Shown one piece after another: positions 21,934 through 33,127 of a DNA stretch of 44,272 nucleotides. The DNA is from Acanthamoeba lenticulata. Lineage: Eukaryota; Discosea; Longamoebia; Acanthamoebidae. The notes beneath the pieces were generated by a model, which saw only the letters and a program-made list of their open reading frames with translations, searched no databases and was not told the origin of the DNA. Within the stretch, counting starts at the first letter, position 1. Every line of letters starts with the position of its first letter. Location of the stretch: NCBI GenBank assembly GCA_002179805.1, contig NAVB01000015.1, positions 1 through 44,272 on the forward strand, read 5' to 3'. The translations under genes and the position numbers were made by a program.

Positions 21934-22154
21934 GTAGTGCGTGAGTTAGTGCTGTAGTCTGACTTGACCAGTTGCTCGTTGTTGTTGTTGTTGAGTTGTT
22001 GATGTACTACATGATACCCCTATTAAATACTTCACTCGCTTATGGGCGCGAATAGGCTGTTTATCTCTGACAAAACTGCTATTGGGCGGTTCGGGGCCCG
22101 AGAAAACTCAATAAAATCAACTCACCAATCGGGCTACGTCTTTCGCCGAGTTTC

Positions 22155-23511
22155 TCACGTTGGCTCATTAGTCTCACCAGAAAACAGCCGTCGGACGGTG
22201 GGACTATGGTTGTGGTTCAAGCTGAAGTCAGTGTCGTTCAACAGGCGAGTCCTTTCAGGCTGTGGCCGTCCAAGCGCCCGACGGAAGATGTCCTGCCACG
22301 ACGAGAGCCATCGCCCTTAAGGCCTCCAGCTTTCGTTGTGGGCATACAAGCAAAGTCGTACCTTGTGGGCCTTGGAGGTGAAGAGGTAGATGAGCGTGTT
22401 GGTGATGCCCTGAAGCGGCAGGAAGAAGCACTCCAAGTACGTCACCGCAAACACGGACTGGCCAGACGCCTCCAGCGCTCTGACACACGCGTGGCCACAG
22501 GTGAGTAGGCCGAGCCTGAGCGGCTTGAGGCGTGGCCGTGTACCGGTTGATGGTGGCCGGCACCCAGAAGATGACAAAGGCCAGCGGGTAGAGGATGAGC
22601 CGCTTCGAGCTCTCGGCCTGCTGCGAGTAGACCGAGCCCGACGCGATCGCCGTCAATCGCAGGTTCTGGCGCTGCACCTCCATGGCCTCTGCAGAACGCA
22701 CACAGCGATTCGGGTCAGGCCAGAGCGAGCAAGTGGTCGTCACCAACCTCGTCGCATGTGGGAGAAGATCGAGTAGTAGAGGCCGAGGATGGCGACGATG
22801 ACGGCCCACACGTAGACGTAGTAGAAGATGAACCGCGCAAACGTGGGCGCCTCCGCGATCCAACACCAGCCGACCGAGTTGTCGTAGTGGATGCCGCCCA
22901 CGTCAACGAGGGGCAGAAGAGCAAGGACCAACGAGGGCGGAATCCAGACCAAGTGGAGCGTGACCTCCATCCACGCCGTGATCTGCTCGACGTCCATGTC
23001 GAGTCATGACGCGTGCAAGAGCACACCACGGCTGGAGAAGAGGAGGAAGAGGACCTTGACGCCACGGACAAGGCGGAGGTAGAGCACGACGGCGATGGCG
23101 AGCGCGTAGTAGGTGGTGCCGCTGCCCCCAAACTGCACGATCGCGCCCTGCACGCTGCAGAGCTGCCCCTCCAGCGCGGTGTGCCACGCAAACACCGGCA
23201 ATGCGCCAGCGACCTTGCGGGCCCGCACGCAGAAGGATGAAGAAAGATGAGCAACAAAAAGAAGAAGAAGTGAACAAAGAGAGGTGGAGGAGAAAGGAAC
23301 AGGAGCACAAAGGGGAGAGAGAGAGAGAAAGTACGAAGGAGCAGGAGACGGCGAGGTCGGAGAGGGCGAGGCCGAGAATGACGCGCCAGTAGCACTTGCG
23401 CCACTTGCCCAGCGCCAAGGCAGAGGTGATGAGGAACAGGACGGCGGTGATGGATATCATGCTCCCTATGGCCACCGTGCCCATCAACGCGTCTAGCTCA
23501 TCTTCGTCCAT
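22155..23511 (-). CDS. cAMP-receptor-like G-protein-coupled receptor (class E type)
   Basis: Seven-helix plasma-membrane receptor that would couple to heterotrimeric G proteins. Six exons (23511-23335, 23213-23055, 22982-22748, 22688-22544, 22479-22362, 22292-22155) give 323 residues. The N-terminus is short and acidic (MDEDELDALMG). TM1 is GSMISITAVLFLITSALAL. A conserved-looking cysteine lies in the QLCSVQ loop/TM3 region. GWCWIAEAPTFARFIFYYVY spans extracellular loop 2 to TM5, and Cys-Trp there is typical of the family. TM6 is ILYPLAFVIFWVPATINR, TM7 is LPLQGITNTLIYLF, and the tail is Ser/Thr/Arg-rich. The exon 2/3 junction removes an in-frame TGA (intron 23054-22983). The acceptor of the last exon is my best choice, not certain. 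It lies 173 bp downstream of the diacylglycerol kinase gene on the same strand. The ligand is unknown. Confidence 0.8.
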
Positions 23512-23684
23512 CCAGTGGCACAAATCTACAACACAAAATAAGACCACAAAATTAAAAGCGACATTCCCCCGACAAACAAAAAGAACGAAGCGAAGTGGTC
23601 AAAAAGAACGAAGCCAGGACAACTTTAACTTTAACTCTGTTGTTCTTCAAAGCAAGATGCTGACAACAACAACAACAAAGCTCA

Positions 23685-26243
23685 TCAGACACGGCCGGTG
23701 AGCATGTAGAGCAGGAAGCCGCCCAGCGAGAACTTGCTCTCCTGGTCCCACCGCTTGCCCCGAGCCGCTCTGCTGGCGGCCGCCGGCGCTGTTCGGCGCC
23801 GCTTGGCGATGCGCTTGCTGCCGATGCGCACCTTCGTGGTGGCCTTCTCCTTCTTCTTCTCCTTCTCTTTCTTCTTCTTGTCTTCTTCGTTCTCCTCCGG
23901 GCGGCGGAGGAGCGAGACAGAGCCCCACCGGGTGAGGGTGACCTCGCAAGGGGCCTTTTGCCACTCGGGCTCGCCGTCGATGTTGATCGCCACGTCGTCC
24001 AACAGGCGGATCTTGATGCTGCTGCCTTGGCCCAGTCGATAGCCTATGATGATGGTGGTGATGATGAAGAAGGAGAAGGAGAAAGTGAGCTTCAAGTTGT
24101 GTGCAGAGAGGAAAGGGAGGAGACTGACCTTTGGCCATGTTGGTGCGCACGGCGGCTTCGTGGTCGAGCCCACCGAGGCCCACGACCTCGACCGTGCGAT
24201 CGCTCATGGAGGGCGTGCTCCACAGGATCGGATAGCCCGCCGCGCTCTCGGCCTCCGTCGCCGATCCCCAGATGTCTGCCGTCCGTCAAGTCAGCGGCAC
24301 GCCCAGAGACATGACGACGACGACGACGATGAAGAGGATGAGCAAGAAAAGTACCGAGGCCGGCCTGGTAACAGGTAAAGTTGAGGACGACCAGGGTGCG
24401 GAGGTCCTTGGGCAGGGTGATGGGATCATCGTCCACCTCGGCCATCACGCAGTTGTGAAGCTCCGTCATGCCGTTGATGATCGGCCTCGGGACCGAGCAC
24501 AGGTAGCTGTGCGCCAAGAACATCAGAAAAAGAAGCGCAAAAGCAGAAAAAATAACTATAAATACATAAATACATAAATAAAAATCATAAATAAAAAGAA
24601 TTTGATAAACGTACAAGAGTTTGTTGAGGCATTGGGCGCGGAAGAGCCACGGAAGCTTCTTGCGGGACTTGTCAAAGCCCAGCGACACGTCGGCGTCGAA
24701 CCCGATGTTGAAGTAGTTGAACATGTACTGCACTCGACGCTCTCTGTCGGAGAACTCGCCGGTCACCTCGTTCTGCGGCCGGATCTCCACGCGCCATCTG
24801 CACCATCCCGTTTCCATCGTCAGCATTCAACCAACCAACAGCGGATCATGCGGGTCGTACATGTCGAGCGGAGAGGGCTCGGCCTCCTGGTAGAGTTCAA
24901 ACATCTCGTTCATGCCGTCCTCGTCGGGCTCGAAGCCGCCGCCCCACCCAAACTCGCGGGCCAGGTCGTTGCCCGTGCCCATCGGGAGCGTCGCCAACTG
25001 TTGTGTGTGTGTGTGCGATGTGCGATTGTGTGAGGCGCCGCGGTTGGGACAAGGGACGGGAAGGTGGACGGGGACGGGACGTACGAGCGGCATGGGCTGG
25101 AACTTCATCTTGATGAGGGCGTTGAGGATGGAGCTGTAGGTGCCGTCGCCACCGCCCACGACGATGCACAGGTCCTTCTCGTCCCTGAACTGCTCCAGAC
25201 TGAAGTGTGCAAACAAAGTCAGGTCGAACAAAGGAAAGAAGAAGATGAAGATGAAGAAGGAGAGGCACGAACCATTCCTCGAGGTCGTCCAGCTCGATGA
25301 GGTCAAAGACGCGGTCTTCGCCGAGCACGTCGGTGAGCAGCTCGAGCGCATCTTCGCCCTTTTGCGCGCCGCTCTTGGTGTTGACAAAGGCCACGAAGTT
25401 GCGCTTGTGTGACTTCTTCTTCTTGTGCGTTTCCATCTCGTCCAGGCACACGGACCCGAAAGGCACGGTTGTGGAGGTAGAAGAAGAGTATAATGATGAA
25501 GAAGAACCTGAGGAGGAGCTTGAAGAAGAAGAAGAAGAAGTGACGGGGCAAGGCGGGGTCGGGGTTGCGCGCCTGCGAGACGGGTCTCGCACGAGGGAGA
25601 ACGCTGGGGGCTTCAGCGCTTGTTTGATGTCGGCGTGGATATCCGACGCCTTTGTAGTGGATGATGAAGAAGATGAAGAAGTAGAGAGAGGGGAAGCTGC
25701 GCTCACCTCAGCCGCGTGGCTGCGAGAGGAAATAGCATCGGGCGAGGCCGCGCATGAGGACGAAGCAAAGGAGGCCGAGGAGGTCATCGACTGCAGCTTG
25801 AAGTCGGCAAGCTGGGGCCGGCCCTGGTCTTGGCGCTCGGCCTCTGCGTCGTCGTTGATCGAAAATCGAACCTTTCGAGCCACTTTGCGGTGGGAGCGAA
25901 CGCTGTCGTCGAGGCTGCCTCGTCTGCCCGTGCGCCAGGCCGCACCTCCTCCAAGGGCACGCTGCTCATCGAGCTGCTGCTGTTGGACGAGGCTCTGCTT
26001 GAGGAAGCCGCTGGTGGGCCGCGACGTGAAGTTGTCCTCAGAGTCGCTGGCGCTGCCACGGTTGGCCTGGCTGAAGAGGGACACCTTGCGGAACGAGCCA
26101 TTGGACTGCCGCAGGGGCGAAGAAGAGAGGCGGGGCGAGGAGGAAAAGGTGCCGTATAAGTTGGATGTGTAGGTGGGCGAGGAGGAGGGTGAGCATTGGG
26201 AAGCCGCCAAGGAAATCAAGTGGTCATCTTCGTATGTGTCCAT
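23685..26243 (-). CDS. Diacylglycerol kinase
   Basis: Phosphorylates diacylglycerol to phosphatidic acid, ending DAG signalling at membranes. Seven exons (26243-25273, 25199-25085, 24997-24861, 24797-24615, 24506-24355, 24275-24129, 24043-23685) give 687 residues. The first about 260 residues are Ser-rich and probably disordered. The catalytic domain starts at FVAFVNTKSGAQKG and has the glycine-rich ATP site GGGDGT (339-344), PMGTGNDLAREFGWG, FNYFNIGFDADV, VLNFTCYQAGLDIWG and SSIKIRLLDDVAINIDGEPE, covering both catalytic and accessory subdomains. The C-terminal basic Lys/Glu stretch precedes a short hydrophobic end. I see no C1 domain, EF-hand or PH domain, so the architecture is minimal. The start could be further upstream: the frame is open for another 60 codons. 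Confidence 0.9.
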
Positions 26244-26679
26244 TTGTGTAGAGGGATGAAGAGAAAACGAGCGGAGGGGTACTTCCGGGTGCGAGTTCGC
26301 GCACGAGGAACTGGGGTAAAGCGGGAATGAATGGCCAACGTGAAGGGTACAAAAGGAAGAGCCTACCCATCTTGGAGCTGTGTACCTCGCGTTCAAAATC
26401 AAAGCGGACGCGTCTGAAATCAAAGTTAATTTGGCCGAAATTCAGGAAATAAAGCTGCTTTCTTTCCTCCTGAAAGTTCGAGAGAAGGTGCTCATCTCAA
26501 GTACCAGGTCAGAAACACCTGTCAACTATGATGATAAAGCCCCACTTCTGTCCGGCAGATCCATCACACAGAGCGTGGAGACTCAGTCCAAGCAGAAGCT
26601 TCTTACAAGGTGAAGTAATGTCGTATGAATGCTCTTGTTTATAATCAATATGATTGAGTATCAAGCGCTAATGCTGGCT
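26244..26679. other. Intergenic region
   Basis: 436 bp between the proposed diacylglycerol kinase start and the stop of the PLA2-like gene, both minus strand. It is AT-richer than the genes. Small ORFs here lack family features. It probably holds a 3'UTR and a promoter. Confidence 0.5.
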
Positions 26680-27905
26680 CTAGCAGAATTCAGTGACCAG
26701 GATGCGGTCGCCATTCTTGGAGTTGCACACAGGGCCGCTGGTCGTGTTGTACCTGTGCAACAGTTTCGACCGGTGAGCAGTCTCATCACCCACGACGCAT
26801 TGTTCATGAGAGGACAAGAAGGCGCACCAGCAGTTGGTGATGTGGGTAAAGGTAAATATGAGGCCGCTCCTGTAGAAGTCGTTGGAGTCGGTGATGTTCT
26901 TAGCTGTGCCAATCAGCTCGCAGTCACACGCGCAGTAGCCCGACTTCTGGATTCCAAATACTGGGCATTGTGGTGTGTCGTTTGTCAGTGTGACGCCCAA
27001 GACAAGGAGGACGCTGAAGAGGCTTACGTGAAGAGCACTCAAAGTCGCTATCCGGGAAGAGCTTCTCGTAGTCGTGCGCGCCGTAGCAGAAATCGTGAAC
27101 AGCGCACGCTTGGTCGAGGTCGTCCTCGGCCGGGCATTCGTCCAGGCATTCCGCGGTCAAGCCTGTTGGATCACCGCAGTTCCCTGTTTCAGTCTGCCGC
27201 TCGCTGGAGCAAGAACAAGCGAAGGCAAAGGATACCAATGGTGTCATTGCAAGCAGGGCAAGGGTCGTCGTCGCAGCAATCGTTCGTGCCGCCGTGGCCC
27301 GGGCCGCACCAGTTGCCGAACTCGGTCAGGCCGAAGAAGTTGTTGAAGAGCTGACGGCGCGAGCGGTCTGTGGCAGCGTGATGAACAAATGAACAAGAGG
27401 TGCATGACATGGTGATGAACTAGATCGCGTACGGAAGTTAGGGAACAAGTCGATGATGTCAACCAAAAGCTGGATGGTATCCGGGTCCCACTCAAAGACA
27501 ACATAAAGCGAGTCGTTGAGGCCCCTGAAGAACGGACAGTCACAGGGCTCGCCATTGTAGAACGTGTGGCACGTATCGGTCATGTTGTCATCGCTGCAAT
27601 CGTCAGAGAGGTAGAAGCAAAGGTCGAGCACGTCCGAGTCGGACGAGTTGATGCTCAGCTGGACCGACCCCTGCGGCGTGCGGTAGCACTGCGGGATGAG
27701 CGCGAGCGGGCCGAGCGCAACGTCGGTGCAGTTTGCATCTCTATGTAGAGCTTCGGTTAGAAACAACATAGTGGCCACCGTAGCATCGAGGTTGTGTGTA
27801 CCGGCAGATAGTCTCAAAGATTTGGCCGTGGGCTGGTGTGTAGAGGAAGGCGAAGCAAGCCACCAGGAGCAGCCCCACACTCAACGAGAGTCGTGATGCG
27901 CGCAT
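26680..27905 (-). CDS. Secreted phospholipase A2-like protein, copy A
   Basis: Five exons (27905-27802, 27740-27433, 27367-27236, 27162-27028, 26960-26680) give 319 residues. The signal peptide (MRASRLSLSVGLLLVACFAF, then PAHGQ) predicts secretion. Residues about 35-135 are an unrecognised cysteine-containing region with potential N-glycosylation sites. A PLA2-like core follows: a Ca-loop-like NWCGPGHGG (156-164), CCDDDPCPAC and the active-site ACAVHDFCY with His204-Asp205. The last about 100 residues are again Cys-rich with no known domain. The normal role would be hydrolysis of the sn-2 ester of phospholipids, here probably extracellular or phagosomal. The family call rests on the Ca-loop and HD motif, and catalysis is unproven. 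A paralogue lies at 29687-30838 in opposite orientation. Intron 3 (27235-27163) has an unusual donor, GTATCCTTT. Confidence 0.78.
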
Positions 27906-28238
27906 GATTTGTGTTTGGCTTGGTGTAGGTCCAGGTACAATGGAGTGCCCAAGAGGTCGGCCGAGTGGCCATTTATCGTGCCGTCGGGGATGTCGGGGTG
28001 AAAAATGCCTCGACCTGGTTCTTCTGGGTTTTCTCTAGGCTTTCTGGGTTTTGCGGGTGGCTTCCAACCGCCTGGTCCGAACTCACGACGACCCGCAGAC
28101 CAGCTCACCATCAACTGTCCGTCGTGTCGGGGACAAGCCTTGATCCACAAGTCGGACAAAAACACGGCTCGGCCTGATTTTTAATGTCTACGACATCAAC
28201 GAGGGTGTTGAGGGCAAACAACACGGGAGAAGGTGGGT
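27906..28238. other. Intergenic region
   Basis: 333 bp between the UCH stop and the PLA2-like copy A start (both minus). A T-rich stretch near 28018-28055 repeats TTTCTGGGTTTT-like units. No gene is seen. Confidence 0.5.
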
Positions 28239-29288
28239 TCAGTCGTCTTCGGCGAGCTGCGTGAGGGCGATCACGGAGAAGAGCTTCTCTTCCTTGTTCT
28301 TCTCGAGCCATTCCGACTTGATGATCTTGGCGCAGTCCTGTTGTCCACACACGCCCCACCCCAAACATCAGGCAACTGGCAACGATCGAGCAGAGAGAGA
28401 GATGTCGAGCAAGGTGGAACCTTGAGGAAGGTCTCCTGCGTGGTGGCGCCCCTGTCCGTAGGCTGGGCGCGCATGCCGTCGAGGCTCCACACGTGGCCGT
28501 CGATGTTGAGGAAGCTGATGAAGTGGAAGTCCACGTGATCGCCCTCACCAGGCGCCGCGGTCTGGCCCTGCTGGGCAAAGCTGTCGTGGATCTTGCGGAT
28601 TTGCTCGTCAAAGGCAAGCAGCTCGCCGCGCTCGTCGGGCGTCTTGTCCTTGGTCTTCTCGACGAAGCTCTGCAGCGCGCCCGCGCCCAGGATGGGGAAG
28701 CCCGACTTGGCCAGGTTGGCCAACGAGTGGATGACGCCGATGGTACCGCAGGCGTTGCCCAGCGAGCGCACTTGCCTGTACACGATGCAGTGCATCGTTG
28801 TGTGAGTGAAGAAGACGGTGGACGACCGGAAGGTCGAGGTGCGGGTCTGCACAGTACCGGAGGAAATAGACGGGGAGGGCCGCGCTCTCGTCGGCGGGAA
28901 GCTTCCTCGCTTCGGCGTCCTCCTTGGACGGGAAGAGGAACAGGAGGGCGATCACTAATGCAGCGTGTGTGAGCAAGCGAGTGGAGTAGGAGCCGGGGGG
29001 AGCGGAGAGCGAGTAGCACAGTTGTACCAGGCGCGCTGAACATGGGGGTCTGCGCGTCTAGGACCTCGTCGTCGAGGCCCCAGATGTCGGTGAACGACCA
29101 CTCAGGCGAGGCGCCCAGGCCATGCGCCAACTGAAAGAGACAGCGGCGGGGGGGGGAGCAAGAGATTAAGCAAGGCTGAACGAAAACGGTGGCGCTGCAG
29201 AGCCTCCTAGACCTACCTTGGTGAGAACGTCAGGGTTGCTTTCCAGGGGCAACCACACGGGGGCCTTGGATTCTTGCTGATCAGTCAT
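28239..29288 (-). CDS. Ubiquitin carboxyl-terminal hydrolase, UCH (C12) family
   Basis: Cysteine protease that frees ubiquitin from small C-terminal adducts, like UCHL1/UCHL3. Five exons (29288-29217, 29130-29028, 28954-28858, 28775-28421, 28337-28239) give 241 residues, close to UCHL3. It opens with VWLPLESNPDVLTK, as in the family, then the WGLDDEVLDA region. It has the nucleophile Cys100 in GNACGTIGVIHSLAN, the crossover-loop region at about 155-170, His175 in DFHFISF and Asp190 in VWSLDGMR. The Gln before the cysteine (Q92) is eight residues away rather than the usual six; an inserted pair (VRSL for a shorter loop) or a slightly wrong exon 3/4 junction would explain this. The gene sits between the two PLA2-like paralogues but has no obvious functional link to them. 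Confidence 0.92.
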
Positions 29289-29686
29289 ATCTGTGTGGAG
29301 TGATGCGGTGGTGTGTTGAAGTGCTTTGGTGAATCAACTTTTCCAGTGTTTTTATTCTTATTTTTTAGTTCAAATTCTTCCATGAAGCTGGCTTGTGGCT
29401 GACGCTTCGAGCAGTGATCCCCTGTGGTGTCCTTGCCCCGTTAGTTGGCGAGTTCGGGAGGTTTACAGACTTGACTGATGAGGCATCGGCAAGTTTAGAG
29501 CAACATTCTGCCGTGCTAAGCCAAACATGTCTTCTGCGGGAGGAAGAAGGTGGAGAAGCAACAGGGAAACACCAGAAAAGGAGGCCAATGACACCGACCT
29601 GCAACTAAAAGAGCTGAGCGAACCGCTCAGTGATCGTAACTCATCCTACCTTTCACACAACCAAGGCAAACACCACCATCGCGCCC
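29289..29686. other. Divergent 5' region of the UCH and PLA2-like copy B genes
   Basis: 398 bp between divergent starts. It holds an ORF from 29527 that runs across the copy B start in another frame, which I consider chance. No motif stands out. Confidence 0.5.
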
Positions 29687-30838
29687 ATGACACGGGCAGC
29701 GCCATTCTCCATCCTTCTTGTGCTCGTGTTGGCTTGTCTGGCCGTGCCACTTCGGGCTCAGATCTACGAGTCCATCTGCCGCGATGCAAACTGCACGGAC
29801 ATTGCTCTGGGCCCGTTGGCCCTGATCCCGCAGTGCTACCGCACTTCTCTCGGCTCCATCGGGCTCAGTCTCAACGCCACCAACAGCAGCGTGCTGAACA
29901 TCTGCTTCTACGGAGCTGACGACTGCGTAGATCACCTGACCACAACCAACGCCACGGTCGAGAAGACGTGTCACTCCTTCGTCAACGGTCAAGCAAGCGA
30001 GTGCCCCTTCCTTCGGGGGATGAACGGTTCGCTCTACATTCTGTTCACGTGGGACGCGGACAACATCAAGCTTTTGCAGGACATGATGGAACTCCTCCCG
30101 TCCTACCGTACGGTGCACCAACACTTGCTCCGCGTAGGTTTGGTTGCTTACAGACACACACACAATCTGCTTCCTCGGACAGAGCACGCCAAGAGGCAGA
30201 TCCTGAACAACTTCTTCGGATTGACCGAGTTCGGCAACTGGTGCGGCCCGGGCCACGGCGGCACAAGGGACTGCTGTGACGATGACCCTTGCCCTGCCTG
30301 TGACTACAGCCAAGGTAAGCTCGCCAAGCGTGCGTGGACTACATTCTCGCTAACTGTGCTGATGATCTACAGGGCTTACAAGCGCCTGCCTTAGCCAATG
30401 CCCCGCCCGCGACGACTTGGACAGGGCTTGTGCAGTTCATGACTTCTGCACCACCAACTACGACTACCACCGCGTTCTCCCCAACGATAACTTTAGCTGC
30501 TCTTCTGGTACTGCAACCAAGTGGTTTGTTGTTGGAAAGGCACCAACTGACTCAGGGTCGCTGTTTCAGTCCTGGGCACGCTTGATGCCGAGTATTGTGC
30601 TTGCGATTGTCAATTGGTGCGAACTGCAATGCGCGTTCGGTCCAGAAACAACCTCTACAGAAGTGCGCTCATCTTCCTCTTCACGCACACGACCAGCTGC
30701 TGGTACCACCTTTCCCCTACTTGTTCCCCGTTTCAACAAACTCACGAGAGTCGGCTGAACAGGTATCAATCCTCAAGTGGACCGGTCTGCAACAAACCAG
30801 GAAACAATCGTATTCTGGTCACGGACTTCTGTAGGTGA
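29687..30838 (+). CDS. Secreted phospholipase A2-like protein, copy B
   Basis: Four exons (29687-30107, 30183-30314, 30373-30507, 30570-30838) give 318 residues. It is clearly a paralogue of the protein at 26680-27905: both share DANCT, ALGPLALIPQCYRT, NNFFGLTEFGNWCGPGHGG, a CCDDDPCPAC cluster, ACAVHDFC (His207-Asp208) and a C-terminal YCACDC region. The middle exons have identical lengths (132 and 135 nt) in both genes. Copy B lacks the intron that splits the first exon of copy A. The signal peptide is SILLVLVLACLAVPLRAQ. After the catalytic motif it has TTNYD where copy A has a Tyr next to the Cys. It is predicted secreted and possibly lipolytic. The start gives a standard signal peptide. 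Confidence 0.78.
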
Positions 30839-30999
30839 CCCGCTGCTTGGCTTGAATAGCGTGAATGGACCCAAATAAATGCAAAAACAATACATAAATA
30901 AATACAAAATTTTAAGCTAAAAAAGTACTCCCTTTAATCTGCGGCAGACCCTTTATCTCTCGTCTATCCATCGCGTCACCGATCCGTCCTCTTCAGACG

Positions 31000-32711
31000 A
31001 TGTGGGACCCGCGCGCGGTGTCTAGACAGCCTCCTGTCCCTAATCACACCGCTTACGATTCCCATTCGTACCCTCCCTTTTCCCGATCGTATGGGGAAAG
31101 CCCACACGCTGGGGGTGGATCTCGCCCCTCAACGGGCCCGCCTGCAATGTTTGTCTCTTCACCTCCGCCACCATCCTCATATCCCCCATCTTTCCAGCAG
31201 GACAATCAATTCACACACATGCATCAACAGCATTTCGCCGCTCCCCCGCCCTCCTACGCACCACAACCGACCTCCTATACGCCGCAGCCCGGCTGGAATG
31301 CTCCGCCACAGCCGTTGCCGTATGCGCAGACCACTGCGCAAACGCTGCGCAACGCGCTGGCCTCTCTGCAAAGTCAAGTACAACGACAGCAACAGAACCA
31401 ACAACAGCACCAACAACAGCCTGCGACGCAGCCCTTCTCCGGGCCTCCCGCCCAGCCCACGGGCGTCCAGCACGGGGCGCCGTCGGCGTACTACCTGACG
31501 AAGCAGGTTCAACAACTTCAGCAGCTCAAGACGAAGCAAATGAAGAACCAGCGGAAGCTCTTGGACAGGATCGACCGCCTCCGCGACCAAATCGTGTCTC
31601 GTGCCAACGGGACGACAACGGCCCCACCGCCACCTCCCGCGGCTGCGGCCGTAGCTGCGCCTGCGCTAGTGCCTCCTGCGCCAGCGCCTGCGCCTGGCCC
31701 CGTGGCGTCTTCAAAGACGTCACCAAAGAAGAGCCCTGCCCCTGCGGCAGCCCAGAAGGCCAAGCCGAAGCAGCAGCAACAGAAGCAACAGTCGCCGTCC
31801 GCCGCGTCGACCAAAGCTGCAGCAGGTACGTGTGGCCTTCTCTACTTTGTGGTCATGTTGATCTCCGCCTCAACTCGCGCGCACACGCAGGCCTACGGTT
31901 CTTTTGTGACGTCTGCCAGGTTCGGTGCACGGGGGCACGGCCTCTAGCGGCCCACATAAATGGCATCTCTCATCGCCGCATGGTATGTCTCTTCTAGATG
32001 TCCCCAAGGGATGGCAACAAACAACTGACGCCTCGTGTGGCGCGTGATCTCTTGGAATGGGGGCCTAAACAGGTGGCAGCAACAACGGGTGCAACCACGC
32101 CAGTGACGACGACGACGCCATCGGCGGCGACGGCAAATGTAGAGGTTAAGCGCCAGAGGCAGGCTCGAAGGCGGTTGCGGAAGCGGCAATTGATGCGCCA
32201 GAAGGGCGAACAAGAAGAAGAAGAGAAGAAGGCCAAACGGATCAAGACGGAACCTGCGCAGGACGAGGCGCCTGTGAAGGTCGAGCCCATGGAGAGCGAC
32301 GACGAGACGTCCCGACGCCCTTTGCCGTCGGGGAAGCAAGTGGAACCGCTTAAAGCCCCCGGACAGGCAAAGCAGCGGCCGAGCCAGGACGAGGATGAGG
32401 AAGAAGACGAGCGCGAAGAAGAGTCATCGAGCACGGAAGAGGAAAAGGAGGAGGAGGAAGATGAGAACAGAGAGGAAAGAAGGAACGCTCGAGACACGAG
32501 CGGTGTGCACATCAAGGTCGAGAAGCCCGACAAGGATGAGGAAGAGCGCGTGCCCAACGTAGTCGCGCAGGAGAGTGCAGCACCTGAGCCTCAGCTTCAA
32601 GAGACACGGGAGCAGAAACGCGTGGATTGTGGAGACATAGTGACCCCAGTGCCCTTCGACCGGCCTCTGCCAGTCGACCAGTTCTTGGCCCTGGTGGGCA
32701 TGATGACCTGA
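31000..32711 (+). CDS. Matrin/U1-type C2H2 zinc-finger protein, low complexity
   Basis: Three exons (31000-31825, 31891-31982, 32073-32711) give 518 residues. The N-terminal 270 residues are Pro/Gln/Ala-rich with a coiled-coil-like stretch (TKQVQQLQQLKTKQMKNQRK). Exon 2 encodes essentially one zinc finger, FFCDVCQVRCTGARPLAAHI then NGISHRR, with C281, C284, H297 and H303 (C-x2-C-x12-H-x5-H, the matrin/U1 pattern), which often binds double-stranded RNA or splicing factors. The C-terminus is basic (RQRQARRRLRKRQLMRQK) then very acidic, with three SUMO-type psi-K-x-E sites (IKTE 363-366, VKVE 374-377, IKVE 453-456). A nuclear RNA-related role is inferred. An alternative second intron boundary would retain 30 extra residues in frame. 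Confidence 0.7.
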
Positions 32712-33127
32712 AGCAGGTCTTTTTCTTCTTTAATTTTTGGATAAAAGAAAATGCGAAAGAAATAAGTGTCACGTCAATTTTTGCGTGAAATTACTTCCCC
32801 CCAAGCACCCACAGAAGAGCGACCTGAGTTTCCTGGTGTGTTCTCTTCCTTGCTCTTCCTCCCTTCCTGGCAGTGCTCGCTCCCGCGGCCTCTTCTCCGC
32901 AGCTTCTTAGAAGCCCCTCCTCTTTTCGGCCTGCGCCCGACGTCTCCTTCCCGAAGGAAGCTGTCTCTCCCCGTCTGCAGTACGCCGTCGTCTCCCGTGT
33001 AGCCGGCCAGTTTCCTCGAATCTCAGCGCAGCTTGCCACGCTAAGAAGACTACACAAAACTTTGCTGTGGTAACGCGACCTTCGGCCCCAAACCTCATCC
33101 GCCTGCCCAACCACCGTGCCCACAAGA
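32712..33127. other. Intergenic region
   Basis: 416 bp between two plus-strand genes. T- and A-rich just after the upstream stop, pyrimidine-rich (CTCTTCC tracts) at 32835-32960. Short ORFs lack support. Confidence 0.5.

Noticed and set aside
29527..29919. 130-codon plus-strand ORF before and across PLA2-like copy B
   Set aside because: It overlaps the signal-peptide exon in another frame; copy B is backed by its paralogue.
31983..31997. 15-nt intron (GTATGT..TAG) in the zinc-finger gene
   Set aside because: Too short; the acceptor at 32072 gives a normal 90-nt intron in the same frame.
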